Shown one piece after another: positions 33,232 through 41,313 of a stretch of DNA of 41,339 bases (positions are counted from its first letter, which is position 1; each line of letters opens with the position of its first letter). The notes beneath the pieces are model-generated. The model saw nothing but the letters and a program-made list of their open reading frames with translations. It was not told the origin of the DNA and ran no database searches. This stretch comes from Bacteroidota bacterium. Lineage in GTDB: Bacteria > Bacteroidota > Bacteroidia > Bacteroidales > JAAUTT01. Both the position numbers and the translations under genes were made by a program. The stretch lies in contig JAJYAG010000039.1 of assembly GCA_021779665.1 (NCBI GenBank), positions 1-41,339 on the forward strand. The letters run 5' to 3'.

Positions 33232-34590
33232 ATGAGAAAAGTTTTTATTGTCTTATTACTTCTGGTTCCATTTCTGTTTCTTCAGGCTAACCAGTTTTTG
33301 CCTGGTAATCCCCGCACTGCAATGAAGGATTACCTTAACAATGGTGATCAATCGTTTAAATGGGAAATGATAGACCAAACCAAAGCTGAAGGGGCCAGTC
33401 TTTACCGGATTTTATTCACCTCACAAAAATGGCGGGGAATTGAATGGAAACATGAAATGACCATGATTGTACCGGACGGTATTCAATATAAGGATGCGCT
33501 TTTGTTTATCACCGGAGGTAGTGTCAAAAATGGTAAACCCAACATTCATAAATGGGACGAGGAGTTAACAGTAGCTTTGACCAAGGTCGCAAAGGATAAC
33601 AAAACTTTTTGCGCAATTTTATGGCAGGTTCCCAATCAGCCTTTGTATGATGATTTAACTGAGGATGCTCTGATATCGTACACTTTGCATAATTATTTGA
33701 ATGATCATGATTTAACCTGGCCTTTATTATTCCCCATGACCAAAAGCGCCATCAGGGGAATGGATGTGGTTCAACAGTTTGCCAAGAAACAGATTAATCG
33801 TGAGATTAGTAATTTTGTTATTTCAGGTGCATCAAAACGCGGATGGACAACCTGGCTCACTGGAGCCAACGATCCACGTGTTAAAGCAATAGCCCCCATG
33901 GTTATTGATGTTTTAAATATGCCTGTGAATGTCGATTATCAGAAAAAAGTGTGGGGAGACTACAGCATTGAAATAGAGGATTATGTTAAGCTTGGTATCG
34001 CTCAGCAGTTTGGAACTCCTGGCGGAAACGATCTTGTTCTGATGGTGGATCCTTATTCATACCGGAAAACTCTCACCATGCCAAAGATGATCTTTATGGG
34101 TACAAACGATCAGTATTGGCCGGTAGATGCGATTAAAAATTATATCGACAGCATTCCAGGAAACAATCACATTTGTTACACCCCTAATGCCGGACATAAT
34201 TTGGGTGATAAAAAGAAAGCCTTCGCTACTTTAAGTGCTTTTCTCGGAAACACAATCACCACAGGGAAATATCCCATCTGTAAATATTCCGTGACCGAAT
34301 CGGATGGCGTAATTACTCTTAAGGTTAAATCGACCCGCAAAATTCTTGTCAATGCTGTTTTGTGGAGTGCCGACTCCAAAGATCAGGATTTTCGTGACGA
34401 AAAATGGGTTAGCACAAGTCTTGACTCAAAAGATAAAAGAGTTTTGAAAATTGAAGTTAAGAAACCGGCATCCGGATTCAAGGCATTTTATGTAGACCTG
34501 GTGTATAAAGCCCCATTCAGTGAAGATTATACCCAAAGCACAAGAATGTTTGTTTCAACAGAAAAACAACTTCTTGCTAAAACCCGGTAG
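33232..34590 (+). CDS. PhoPQ-activated pathogenicity-related (PqaA) family hydrolase
   Basis: 452 residues with a signal peptide (1-19, ends LQAN), so periplasmic or secreted. It matches the PhoPQ-activated pathogenicity-related family: LYRILFTSQKWRGIEWKHEMTMIVPD near 58-82, LFITGGSVKNG, CAILWQVPNQPLYDDLTEDALISYT, and the alpha/beta-hydrolase elbow ISGASKRGWTTWLTGANDPRVKAIAP with Ser201 as likely nucleophile. Later FMGTNDQYWPVDAI (Asp293 acid candidate) and PNAGHNLG (His322) complete a triad. The biochemical activity of the family is not established; members are linked to antimicrobial peptide resistance in Salmonella. Lying between SusCD and the ceramidase-like genes, it may act on the imported substrate. 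Terminators flank it on both sides, so it is probably transcribed alone. Confidence 0.87.
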   Translation: MRKVFIVLLLLVPFLFLQANQFLPGNPRTAMKDYLNNGDQSFKWEMIDQTKAEGASLYRILFTSQKWRGIEWKHEMTMIVPDGIQYKDALLFITGGSVKNGKPNIHKWDEELTVALTKVAKDNKTFCAILWQVPNQPLYDDLTEDALISYTLHNYLNDHDLTWPLLFPMTKSAIRGMDVVQQFAKKQINREISNFVISGASKRGWTTWLTGANDPRVKAIAPMVIDVLNMPVNVDYQKKVWGDYSIEIEDYVKLGIAQQFGTPGGNDLVLMVDPYSYRKTLTMPKMIFMGTNDQYWPVDAIKNYIDSIPGNNHICYTPNAGHNLGDKKKAFATLSAFLGNTITTGKYPICKYSVTESDGVITLKVKSTRKILVNAVLWSADSKDQDFRDEKWVSTSLDSKDKRVLKIEVKKPASGFKAFYVDLVYKAPFSEDYTQSTRMFVSTEKQLLAKTR

Positions 34591-34612
34591 TGTAGTTTGA
34601 GTTTTGGACAAT

Positions 34613-34645
34613 AAAGCATTAGATTTGAAAGGATCTGATGCTTTT
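34613..34645 (+). terminator. Probable terminator after the PqaA-like gene
   Basis: A 12-bp stem with one G-T wobble (34613-34624 with 34633-34644) on an 8-base loop, followed by a short, imperfect T-rich tract. Weaker than the other terminators because the stem is AT-rich. Confidence 0.55.
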
Positions 34646-34679
34646 GTATTTAAGTCAGAAATATTAGTAAAGGAAAATT

Positions 34680-36107
34680 ATGGCAGAGAAAAAGTCAATT
34701 AGGTCGAAATTATGGAAGGTTGCGAAAATACTGGCTCTTGTTGTTGGGATTGTTATAGTCTTAATTGTTTCGGCGTTTTACATTCTCACGGATCCTGTGA
34801 ATGATACCCCTTTTTATGAAACTCAGTATTTCAGGAAAAGCTGTGTTATGGTTGATAGCTTAAAAAAGATAACTACAGTTTCTGAGGATTCAATTCAGGC
34901 AGGGTTTTCCAAGGTAAGCATTACTCCTTCCCTGAATAATTCAGCCGATCATTTTCAGGAAGGAAAATTTGTGCAGGTACCTCTGGCTGGGTTTGGAAAA
35001 CGTGAAGGCAAACCAGCCACCGGAATTCACGATTCAGTATTTGTGAAAGCTGTAGCTGTAAAAGTTGGTGCTAAAAGAGTCGTTTTTGTGGGTGCCGACC
35101 TGTTAATTATGCCTCCTAATATTATCGATACGGTGAGCCTGATATTAGAAAAACAAGGCATCAATCGGGAAGAAGTATTTTATTCTGCAACGCACTCACA
35201 TTCCAGCATTGGTGCCTGGATTCCTGGTTTTCTGGGAAAACAGTTTGCCGGAGAATCAAATGAAAGTGTTCAGAAATGGTTGGTTCAGCAAATATCAACT
35301 GCTGTTATTAAGGCTATTGCCGATTTACGTCCCGCTCACCTGGGGTATGGTATATTCAATGCTGAAAAGTACACCCGTAATCGTTTGATTGATACATTAG
35401 GGGTTAAAAACAACGATTTCTGTTATGTGGCTCTTCAGCAGATTAAAGGGAAGAAGGCTGTAATTGGTTCTTTCTCGGCTCATTCTACCACAATGAATGC
35501 CTCAAATATGGAAGTAAGTGCTGATTATCCCGGGTTTTGGGCACGAAAGATGGAAAAAACATCTGTTGATCTGGCTGTATTTTTTGCCGGATCAGTTGGC
35601 AGTCAAAGCCCGGTGGCCGAAGGAGAAGGGTTTGAAAAACCCCGGTTTATTGGAGAATCATTAGCTGACAGTCTGAATACCCACTTGAATTACACACATT
35701 TCCTTGATAAAATTCAGTTGACAACTGTAACTGTTAAAATACCGCTACCCGAATTTCAGGTACGTATCAGCAGGCATCGTTGTCTAATACCCTGGGCAGG
35801 CTCCAAATTATCACCTGTTCCGGACAATTCCTGTGTTCAGGCTTTACGGTTAGGAGATATGGTGTGGATTACAACTCCGGCCGATTTCAGCGGTGAATAT
35901 GCAGTTCAGATTAAAAACAATCTGGCTGTAAAGGGTTTTCAGGCAAATGTCTCCAGTTTTAACGGAAGTTACCTGGGGTATATCATTCCGGGGCGATATT
36001 ATAATATGGATCAATATGAATCTCAGACCATGGGTTGGTACGGACCTGCCATGGGAGATTATACCGTAGATCTGATCAGGAAAATTTCGGACCTGGTGAC
36101 CTTGTAA
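34680..36107 (+). CDS. Neutral/alkaline ceramidase-like protein A, membrane-anchored
   Basis: 475 residues. Residues 11-34 form an uncleaved-looking membrane anchor, with the enzyme domain probably in the periplasm. The neutral ceramidase N-domain family is shown by AGFSKVSITPS (74-84), TGIHDSVFVKA with His117, THSHSS with His172/His174, FSAHSTTMN with His268, and FFAGSVGSQSPV with Ser310 in the place of the catalytic serine of VGDVSPN in Pseudomonas ceramidase. GYIIP (432-436) supplies the metal-binding tyrosine region. The position of the glutamate zinc ligand (PGE in the family) reads PAD here, with Asp401. The Ser and most ligands are thus kept, so amidase activity on N-acyl lipids or related amides is plausible. 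Terminators isolate it from the PqaA-like gene. Confidence 0.85.
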   Translation: MAEKKSIRSKLWKVAKILALVVGIVIVLIVSAFYILTDPVNDTPFYETQYFRKSCVMVDSLKKITTVSEDSIQAGFSKVSITPSLNNSADHFQEGKFVQVPLAGFGKREGKPATGIHDSVFVKAVAVKVGAKRVVFVGADLLIMPPNIIDTVSLILEKQGINREEVFYSATHSHSSIGAWIPGFLGKQFAGESNESVQKWLVQQISTAVIKAIADLRPAHLGYGIFNAEKYTRNRLIDTLGVKNNDFCYVALQQIKGKKAVIGSFSAHSTTMNASNMEVSADYPGFWARKMEKTSVDLAVFFAGSVGSQSPVAEGEGFEKPRFIGESLADSLNTHLNYTHFLDKIQLTTVTVKIPLPEFQVRISRHRCLIPWAGSKLSPVPDNSCVQALRLGDMVWITTPADFSGEYAVQIKNNLAVKGFQANVSSFNGSYLGYIIPGRYYNMDQYESQTMGWYGPAMGDYTVDLIRKISDLVTL

Positions 36108-36125
36108 TTGACGAAAAAGTTCCGT

Positions 36126-37103
36126 TTAAAGGTATTTTTTGAAAAATATTTCCATCTGCTGTTTAGAATAATCGTTTACCCTTTGAACAATGTCCATGGC
36201 ATGCGGCCAGAGAGGAACCTTGCAATACTGGTTGGGAATTCCTAATCTGTCGAGCCTGGCCTTAAGTGTGTCCGATTGACTGAGAGGTACCAGTTTATCA
36301 GAGGTGCCATGAAGAATCATGGTTGGAGGATCAGTTCTGTCAAGATATTGAATTGGTGATCCTTCAACATATAGCTCAGGTTTTTCAGAGTAAGGATGAG
36401 CGATAAAACGATTTACCAGGTGTTGATTTCTGGCATATTCTGTTGTGAAATCCACTGGTCCGTAGATATCCACAACTGCTTTAATTTTATGTTCCGTTGC
36501 AATAGTGTCAGTTGGTTCCCCAGCTTTGTGCCAGCCATAAGCTCCCAGTAATGCAAGGTGCCCTCCGGCCGATCCTCCTGCCAATGCAATCCTGTTGGGA
36601 TCGTAACCATACTTTTCGCCATTATTGAACAACCAATGAACAGCGTCGCGTATATCTTCAACACAGGCAGGGTATGTGGCATCGTCAATCAGCCGGTACG
36701 AAACTGTTGCAGTAATATATCCCTTTGATGCAAAATGGAGCAGGTATACCAGGTAATCCGATCGTTTCCCGTGGCTCCACGATCCTCCGTGAATAAATAC
36801 AATCAAAGGTGCCGGTTTCTTAATGTTTTTGGGAATATAAAAATCCATCTGAAGCGATTTTCCGTTAATATTTTTATATTCGATATTCTTAATTTCCTTA
36901 ATGTTAACGGGGACGGCAGGGTTGTGGTCTATCGCTTTTTCAAAGCCAAGATAAACTGCAGCATAATCCAGGGTTTCAAAATGATATCCTATTGGAGCCT
37001 TTCCTGGCATAAAAACGCCTAAAATTCTTGGAACCGACATAATCAGCAGAAAGGAGAGGAGGAGAATCAGGATTCCCCACAAGACTCTTTTTAAGGTTTT
37101 CAT
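36126..37103 (-). CDS. Alpha/beta-hydrolase esterase, membrane-anchored
   Basis: 325 residues. Residues 7-28 are a hydrophobic signal anchor (LWGILILLLSFLLIMSV). The catalytic domain has the HSL/BD-FAE pattern: oxyanion HGGSW (105-109), nucleophile GGSAGG with Ser178, acid Asp269 in HGTSDKLVP and His301 in LWPHAMD, all intact. VYLVYLLHFASKGYITATVSYRL and DIRDAVHWLFNNGEKYGYDPNRIALAGGSAGGHLAL match short-chain acyl or feruloyl/acetyl esterases of PULs. It probably removes ester groups from a sugar or lipid substrate in the periplasm. It starts four bases after the stop codon of ceramidase-like protein B, so the two are co-transcribed; it converges on ceramidase-like protein A. Confidence 0.87.
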   Translation of the reverse strand: MKTLKRVLWGILILLLSFLLIMSVPRILGVFMPGKAPIGYHFETLDYAAVYLGFEKAIDHNPAVPVNIKEIKNIEYKNINGKSLQMDFYIPKNIKKPAPLIVFIHGGSWSHGKRSDYLVYLLHFASKGYITATVSYRLIDDATYPACVEDIRDAVHWLFNNGEKYGYDPNRIALAGGSAGGHLALLGAYGWHKAGEPTDTIATEHKIKAVVDIYGPVDFTTEYARNQHLVNRFIAHPYSEKPELYVEGSPIQYLDRTDPPTMILHGTSDKLVPLSQSDTLKARLDRLGIPNQYCKVPLWPHAMDIVQRVNDYSKQQMEIFFKKYL

Positions 37104-37107
37104 ATCT

Positions 37108-38667
37108 TCACTTTTGACTTAATTGTCCAACTATTTCTTTAATATTCGCATGTATGATAGAAGCTGTTTCCTTACCAAGAGAGTTTTCTTCACCATAAGG
37201 AGAATCTGGTTTTTTGTAAGTAAAGGGAGCCTTTTCGTCCCACTGACTTTTAGGGATAATGTACCCTATTTCATCGTTGGCAAGTCCGATAATAAATTTG
37301 TACTTACCCTGCATCATTTCTCTTATAGGAGGAATTTCCAGCGGTTGTATATTGAAATCTCTTCCTTCGGGAGCTTCTATGCCGCCATTAACAATCTCGG
37401 GATAGATTTCACCGGGTATGCTTACAAAAGTTGCCGGCCCAATACTGAAAGCGGACACTTCAGAGCGCATTTTCATCCATCCGGTTGTGCCACGATCCAG
37501 AACTCCAAATACAGTTCCTAACTTAAACAGCGTGTTTTCTATGGGAAGCTTTACATTTTTTACAATAATGGATATGGCTGCCGAATCAATGATTTCGACT
37601 GGTTTTTCCATGGCTGCCAAAACCAGAAGTGAAAGAATTTTGCCCTGAGCTTCGGCTTTTTCGAAGGATGGTTCGCTATATTCTATGCCACTCAATGGAT
37701 CCTTAACGGTTATACTTGGATGGGTTGTCATTAAACCTCCAATAGCTCCGTTAACATAAACTGCCACCCCTCCAATCCCTTTTTTTACCAGGCTGTCGCC
37801 TTTGAAAACTCCTTTCTCCACGCCTTCGCGGAAGTAATGTGCAAAGTCGGAGGTTAAAAGCAGGTTTTTGCTCCAGAGTGTTTCAGCATGATCGGCCCAT
37901 GAGATCAGAGAACCTAAGGTGTTTCCGTTTTCTTTATCCACAGCTTTGATAAGTCTTAATCCAGAATCGAAAACTTCCGGGGTGCGGGTATCTTTTACAA
38001 GAGCAGCTGCACCTGTGAGATCCTCTGAAAATTCAAGTCGCGCCGGACGCAGGTTTTTAATTGCTGTTAAAACCGACTGCACAACCTGCTTTTTAATAAA
38101 AGCAAGGTATTCAGGATTTATGCCATTCTTAAATTCAGTTTTTCCCCAAAGTCCCATCAAATCAGGAGCTTCGTGATCGTGAGTTGATGTAACCAAAAGG
38201 TAACTAACGCCTGCATCAGTTGGCAACATTTCCCGTATATCTATAATATTATCATTCATTAATCCTATCGCGTCCAGCGAAACAATGGCCAGGCGGGTTT
38301 TTCCATCATCTACAATCATAGTGCGTGCCCAAAGTTCGTCGTGTATGCCATTGGCAGCTCTGCTGTTACTAAATCCGGCGATCCATACTGGGTCAAATAC
38401 ACCGTTTCCGTTTCCATCGGTAAAAGTATCGCCCTTATCCGGTTCGTATTTTGAATTGTTGTTATTATCAGTCCAGCGGTCGGGAACTTCAGGTGTGATG
38501 CTGATAGCTGCAAATCCGGCACTCAGGGGTGACGTTTTGCTGTTTAGGATTTTCATGTTGGTATTATAGCCCGGATGCCTGTCCTTCAGGTTAAACCCAA
38601 TCCAGACAAACAGTGCAATGAGCAAAATAACCAAGGTAAATCCGGTGAATTTTAACGCTTTTTTCAT
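37108..38667 (-). CDS. Neutral ceramidase-like protein B with calcium-loop insertion, serine lost
   Basis: 519 residues with an N-terminal membrane anchor (8-26). The ceramidase family signature starts at SAGFAAISITPE (49-60), then a 35-residue insertion holds two Asp/Asn-rich loops of Excalibur/EF-hand form: DNNNNSKYE (67-75) and DGNGNGVFD (84-92). Metal residues are kept: NGIHDELWAR with His109, STHDHEAPD with His163/His165, SWADHAE with His260, IPGE with Glu420, and GYIIP with Tyr469. However, the catalytic serine position reads VNGAIGGLMTT (305-315), with no Ser-Pro, so classical serine-zinc ceramidase activity is doubtful. It could be a binding protein or use another mechanism. It leads the operon with the esterase gene and is a diverged paralogue of protein A. 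Confidence 0.82.
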   Translation of the reverse strand: MKKALKFTGFTLVILLIALFVWIGFNLKDRHPGYNTNMKILNSKTSPLSAGFAAISITPEVPDRWTDNNNNSKYEPDKGDTFTDGNGNGVFDPVWIAGFSNSRAANGIHDELWARTMIVDDGKTRLAIVSLDAIGLMNDNIIDIREMLPTDAGVSYLLVTSTHDHEAPDLMGLWGKTEFKNGINPEYLAFIKKQVVQSVLTAIKNLRPARLEFSEDLTGAAALVKDTRTPEVFDSGLRLIKAVDKENGNTLGSLISWADHAETLWSKNLLLTSDFAHYFREGVEKGVFKGDSLVKKGIGGVAVYVNGAIGGLMTTHPSITVKDPLSGIEYSEPSFEKAEAQGKILSLLVLAAMEKPVEIIDSAAISIIVKNVKLPIENTLFKLGTVFGVLDRGTTGWMKMRSEVSAFSIGPATFVSIPGEIYPEIVNGGIEAPEGRDFNIQPLEIPPIREMMQGKYKFIIGLANDEIGYIIPKSQWDEKAPFTYKKPDSPYGEENSLGKETASIIHANIKEIVGQLSQK

Positions 38668-38891
38668 TATCGAAGTCTTTAATTGTTAGCAGTTGAGGTA
38701 AAATTGGCCTGGCTTAGTTTTATGCTTTAAAATTGCTAAAATAAATTCTGGTAAAAAAAAATGCTTGTTTTATTTTGAATAAAGCACATTAAATATTGTC
38801 TGGACGAGTAGAAAGTGGGTTTTATATTATTTTTTCTTTCTGATCTAAGTCATTTTTAAGTTTCTTTGTTTTTTAAGTTAAACTCAATGTT

Positions 38892-39179
38892 ATGAAAATA
38901 AATTTAGCAATTCAGATCATACCCAAATCGTCGAGTGTCGACATGTATAAATTAATTGATCTTGCCATTGACGAAATCTCACGGTCAGGGTTAAAGTATC
39001 TTGTTTGTCCTTTCGAAACAGTTGTGGAAGGAGAGTACGACGAAGTAATGCAACTGGTTAAGCGAACTCAGGAGGTTTGTATTGAAGCAGGTGCTGATGA
39101 AGTTTTGGTTAACATGAAATTACAACGGTCCGCCAAAAAGGATTTGTTTTTTGAAGATAAGATCGAAAAATTCAGATAA
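38892..39179 (+). CDS. MTH1187/YkoF-type thiamine-binding protein
   Basis: 95 residues, cytoplasmic, a ferredoxin-like fold of the MTH1187/YkoF family (PF01910). INLAIQIIPKSS and the closing VLVNMKLQRS are its edge strands; YKLIDLAIDEISRSGLKYLVCPFETVVEGEYDEVMQLVKRTQEVCIEAGADE holds the paired helices and the conserved PFET-VEG loop that forms the ligand pocket. Homologues bind thiamine or related pyrimidines as tetramers. The protein is encoded alone; there is no TPP riboswitch-like sequence in the 224 bases upstream, and no thi genes are adjacent, so its regulation by thiamine is not supported here. Its stop codon overlaps the left arm of a strong terminator. Confidence 0.88.
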   Translation: MKINLAIQIIPKSSSVDMYKLIDLAIDEISRSGLKYLVCPFETVVEGEYDEVMQLVKRTQEVCIEAGADEVLVNMKLQRSAKKDLFFEDKIEKFR

Positions 39180-39210
39180 AAAAAGCCGGAAGGGAAATCC
39201 GGCTTTTTTT
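39178..39210. terminator. Bidirectional intrinsic terminator
   Basis: A perfect 13-bp stem (39178-39190 with 39198-39210) around a 7-base loop. GCCGGA forms the GC core with A and T runs outside, and more T follow to 39220. It serves the thiamine-binding gene and the convergent DUF3276 gene; the left arm overlaps the former's stop codon. Confidence 0.92.
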
Positions 39211-39218
39211 GTTTTTTT

Positions 39219-39668
39219 TTAGCGTTTTTCTTCCAAGTCATCGAAATCAATGTTGGAATACGAATCTACTTCTACCTCTACTTCTTCGAAATCGGAGTTT
39301 AAAGGTTCATGAGTTCTGTTTTCGTATTCATGATCCTGATCCAATCTGTTAAAGTCGCCGTAATCCTGCTGATTCTGCCGAATGAAATCGACCATTTCAG
39401 TAAGGCCATCAACAAACTTTTCAAAATCTTCCTTATAAAGGAAAATCTTGTGTTTCTCGAAAAAATATTTACCGTCGCGATAAAATCTTTTTTTACTTTC
39501 TGTGATAGTAATATAAAAATCGCTTCGGCGGGTAGCTTTAACATCAATGAAGTAGGTCCGTTTTCCGGCACGGATTTTTCTTGAGTAAATCTCTTCCCTT
39601 TCAGTTTTCTCCGATCCGTCTAATTTTTCGTTTCCTTCTTCCATTTGGTTAGGTGTTAAGATTGCCAT
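39219..39668 (-). CDS. DUF3276 / PUR-alpha-like nucleic-acid-binding protein
   Basis: 149 residues, cytoplasmic. The centre (about 25-100) matches the Bacteroidota-specific DUF3276 family, whose structure belongs to the PUR-alpha single-stranded nucleic-acid-binding fold: IYSRKIRAGKRTYFIDVKATRRSDFYITITESKKRF, then FEKHKIFLYKEDFEKFVDGLTEMVDFI. Basic residues in the strands face the nucleic acid in homologues. The C-terminal 45 residues are acidic and low-complexity (EVEVEVDSYSNIDFDDLEE), as in other family members. Molecular role undetermined. It has its own promoter with TACTTTTG and a strong terminator, so it is monocistronic. Confidence 0.88.
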   Translation of the reverse strand: MAILTPNQMEEGNEKLDGSEKTEREEIYSRKIRAGKRTYFIDVKATRRSDFYITITESKKRFYRDGKYFFEKHKIFLYKEDFEKFVDGLTEMVDFIRQNQQDYGDFNRLDQDHEYENRTHEPLNSDFEEVEVEVDSYSNIDFDDLEEKR

Positions 39669-39684
39669 TTTATTTCACAACAAT

Positions 39685-39718
39685 CAAAAGTAAAAAAATA
39701 AATAATTTAATTTTCAAA
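39685..39718 (-). promoter_or_regulatory. Promoter of the DUF3276 gene
   Basis: On the minus strand, TTTG (39718-39715), a 22-base spacer and TACTTTTG (39692-39685). The -7 box is perfect; the spacer is slightly long. The leader would be about ten bases, as is common for Bacteroidota. Confidence 0.55.
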
Positions 39719-39808
39719 TAGTTGTTTTTTTTAAAAGTTTTTAGTAAATTATTTTTAAACAAAAAGGAACTTGTATATACAAATTCATGTTTTTTTGTAA
39801 AATTCACC

Positions 39809-39839
39809 TTGGTCGTTACCCAAAAATAAACTTATTTTG
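39809..39839 (+). promoter_or_regulatory. Possible promoter of nusB
   Basis: TTG at 39809-39811, a 20-base spacer, then TTATTTTG at 39832-39839, one base off TAnnTTTG. The predicted start near 39846 falls inside the palindrome at 39845-39860. Confidence 0.4.
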
Positions 39840-39844
39840 CTGTC

Positions 39845-39860
39845 CCGTTTTTAAAAACGG
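39845..39860. promoter_or_regulatory. 16-bp perfect palindrome at the nusB transcription start
   Basis: CCGTTTTTAAAAACGG, 30 bases before the nusB ATG. Its position at the expected +1 is what an operator would have; it could also fold as a short leader hairpin. There is no T run, so it is not a terminator. Confidence 0.35.
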
Positions 39861-39889
39861 TAATATTCATTTAACGCTCTTTACATAGG

Positions 39890-40840
39890 ATGATTAGCAG
39901 AAGGTTGATACGAATTAAGATTATGCAGGTGGTTTACGCCTGGTTGAATGATGAAGCTGGCGACTTAATTAAATCTGAGAAAAGTCTTTGGTTCAATATA
40001 GACAAAACTTACGATCTTTACCACTATCTGATGTTGCTCCTTCTGGAAGTCCGCAAGTATGCCCAGGATAGAATTGATATTGCATCCAATAAAATTTTAC
40101 CAACGCACGAGGACTTAAATCCCAATACCCGGTTTGTACAAAACAGAGTGCTCCTGCAGCTCAGAGAGAACTTAACTCTTGCCCAGCATCTTGCTCGTAA
40201 AAAATTATCGTGGGCTAATAACGACGAAGTTGTTAAAAAGCTTTATTATGCTGTAACCGGTTCCGAGTACTATAAGAAATATATGTCTCAACCCGAAGTT
40301 ACCTATTCGGACGAAAAACAGCTTGTTGTTGATATTCTTACAAATGAGTTTGAAAATCTTGAATTAATGTATCATGTTCTGGAAGAACAAAATATTTTCT
40401 GGAACGATGATATTGAATTTGTGATTAGTATGATTTTGCGTACCATCGATCGTTTTAAGGAAAGTAACAACGAAGGAGGTAACCTGCTTTCCTTGTTTAA
40501 AAACGAAGACGACCGGGAGTTTGCAAAAAATCTGATCAGGAAAGTTATACTTCGCTACGACGAATATAAAACCTTAATTGAAAAATATACCAAAAACTGG
40601 GAGATCGACCGTATTGCACTCATGGATATTCAACTGATGGTAATGGCAATTACCGAAATGGTTGAGTTCCCCGAGATACCCATAAAAGTTACCCTGAACG
40701 AGTATATCGAACTTGCAAAATATTATTCAACAAGCAAAAGCAATGAGTTTATCAATGGTATTCTCGATAAAATAATTGTAGAACTAAAGGATAATAAAAC
40801 AATTATAAAGACAGGCCGCGGTTTGATTGGAGATAAATAG
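39890..40840 (+). CDS. nusB: Transcription antitermination factor NusB, N-terminally extended
   Basis: 316 residues, about twice the E. coli length; the longer form is usual in Bacteroidota. The start ISRRLIRIKIMQVVYAWLND matches the NusB opening (RRLxRxxxMQxLY). The middle (about 40-200) is an insertion of charged helices, and the C-terminal part holds the conserved NusB core: FAKNLIRKVILRYDEYKTLIEKYTKNWEIDRIALMDIQLMVMAITEMVEFPEIPIKVTLNEYIELAKYYSTSKSNEFINGILDKI. With NusE (S10) it binds boxA RNA to promote rRNA antitermination. yajC follows 122 bases downstream, an order common in this phylum. Confidence 0.92.
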   Translation: MISRRLIRIKIMQVVYAWLNDEAGDLIKSEKSLWFNIDKTYDLYHYLMLLLLEVRKYAQDRIDIASNKILPTHEDLNPNTRFVQNRVLLQLRENLTLAQHLARKKLSWANNDEVVKKLYYAVTGSEYYKKYMSQPEVTYSDEKQLVVDILTNEFENLELMYHVLEEQNIFWNDDIEFVISMILRTIDRFKESNNEGGNLLSLFKNEDDREFAKNLIRKVILRYDEYKTLIEKYTKNWEIDRIALMDIQLMVMAITEMVEFPEIPIKVTLNEYIELAKYYSTSKSNEFINGILDKIIVELKDNKTIIKTGRGLIGDK

Positions 40841-40904
40841 TATGGTCTGTTTAGTTCTTAATGACGGCCATTGACTAAAGCTATCTCCATTTAAAAAAAT
40901 GTCG

Positions 40905-40912
40905 TACTTTTG
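40905..40912 (+). promoter_or_regulatory. -7 box upstream of yajC
   Basis: TACTTTTG, a perfect TAnnTTTG, 50 bases before the ATG; no TTTG at -33. It may give yajC a promoter of its own besides read-through from nusB. Confidence 0.4.
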
Positions 40913-40962
40913 ACAACATTTCAGTTAGTTTATTAATTACATTACATATTAAAATTTAGATT

Positions 40963-41286
40963 ATGGATTTGTTATCAATTATTTTAATGCCGACAGGACA
41001 GCAAGGTGGTGCATCCGGATTAATGAGTCTGCTCCCTTTATTGTTAATCATTGTTGTTTTCTATTTCTTCATGATCCGTCCTCAGGTTAAAAGACAGAAA
41101 GAACTTGCAAATTATCGCAACAGCCTTCAAAAGGGTGATAAAATTGTTACCACTGGTGGTATATATGGTAAAATTGCTGAAATTGGCGAACAAACTATCA
41201 TTATTGAAGTTGAAGACAAAATGCGTCTGAAAGTTGATAAAAACGCTGTTCTTAAGGATTCATCGGATTTGAATCAGCAGAAATAG
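40963..41286 (+). CDS. yajC: Preprotein translocase subunit YajC
   Basis: 107 residues, a single-pass inner-membrane protein that joins SecDF as an accessory part of the Sec translocon. After a short N-terminus (IILMPTGQQGGASG) comes the transmembrane helix (about 22-40, LMSLLPLLLIIVVFYFFMIRP), and the family motif RPQVKRQKELANYRNSLQKGDKIVTTGGIYGKIAEIGEQTIIIEVEDKMRLKVDKNAV forms the cytoplasmic domain. This is the full family length. No secD or secF gene is visible; in this phylum the next gene is commonly a YbbR-domain protein. Confidence 0.95.
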   Translation: MDLLSIILMPTGQQGGASGLMSLLPLLLIIVVFYFFMIRPQVKRQKELANYRNSLQKGDKIVTTGGIYGKIAEIGEQTIIIEVEDKMRLKVDKNAVLKDSSDLNQQK

Positions 41287-41313
41287 ACTTCTTAAGCTTT
41301 CGAAAACTTATAA

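Noticed and set aside
38668-38891. TPP riboswitch upstream of the thiamine-binding protein gene
   Set aside because: I looked for the THI-box core (CUGAGA and the conserved pyrimidine-sensor helix) and did not find it; the region is plain AT-rich DNA.
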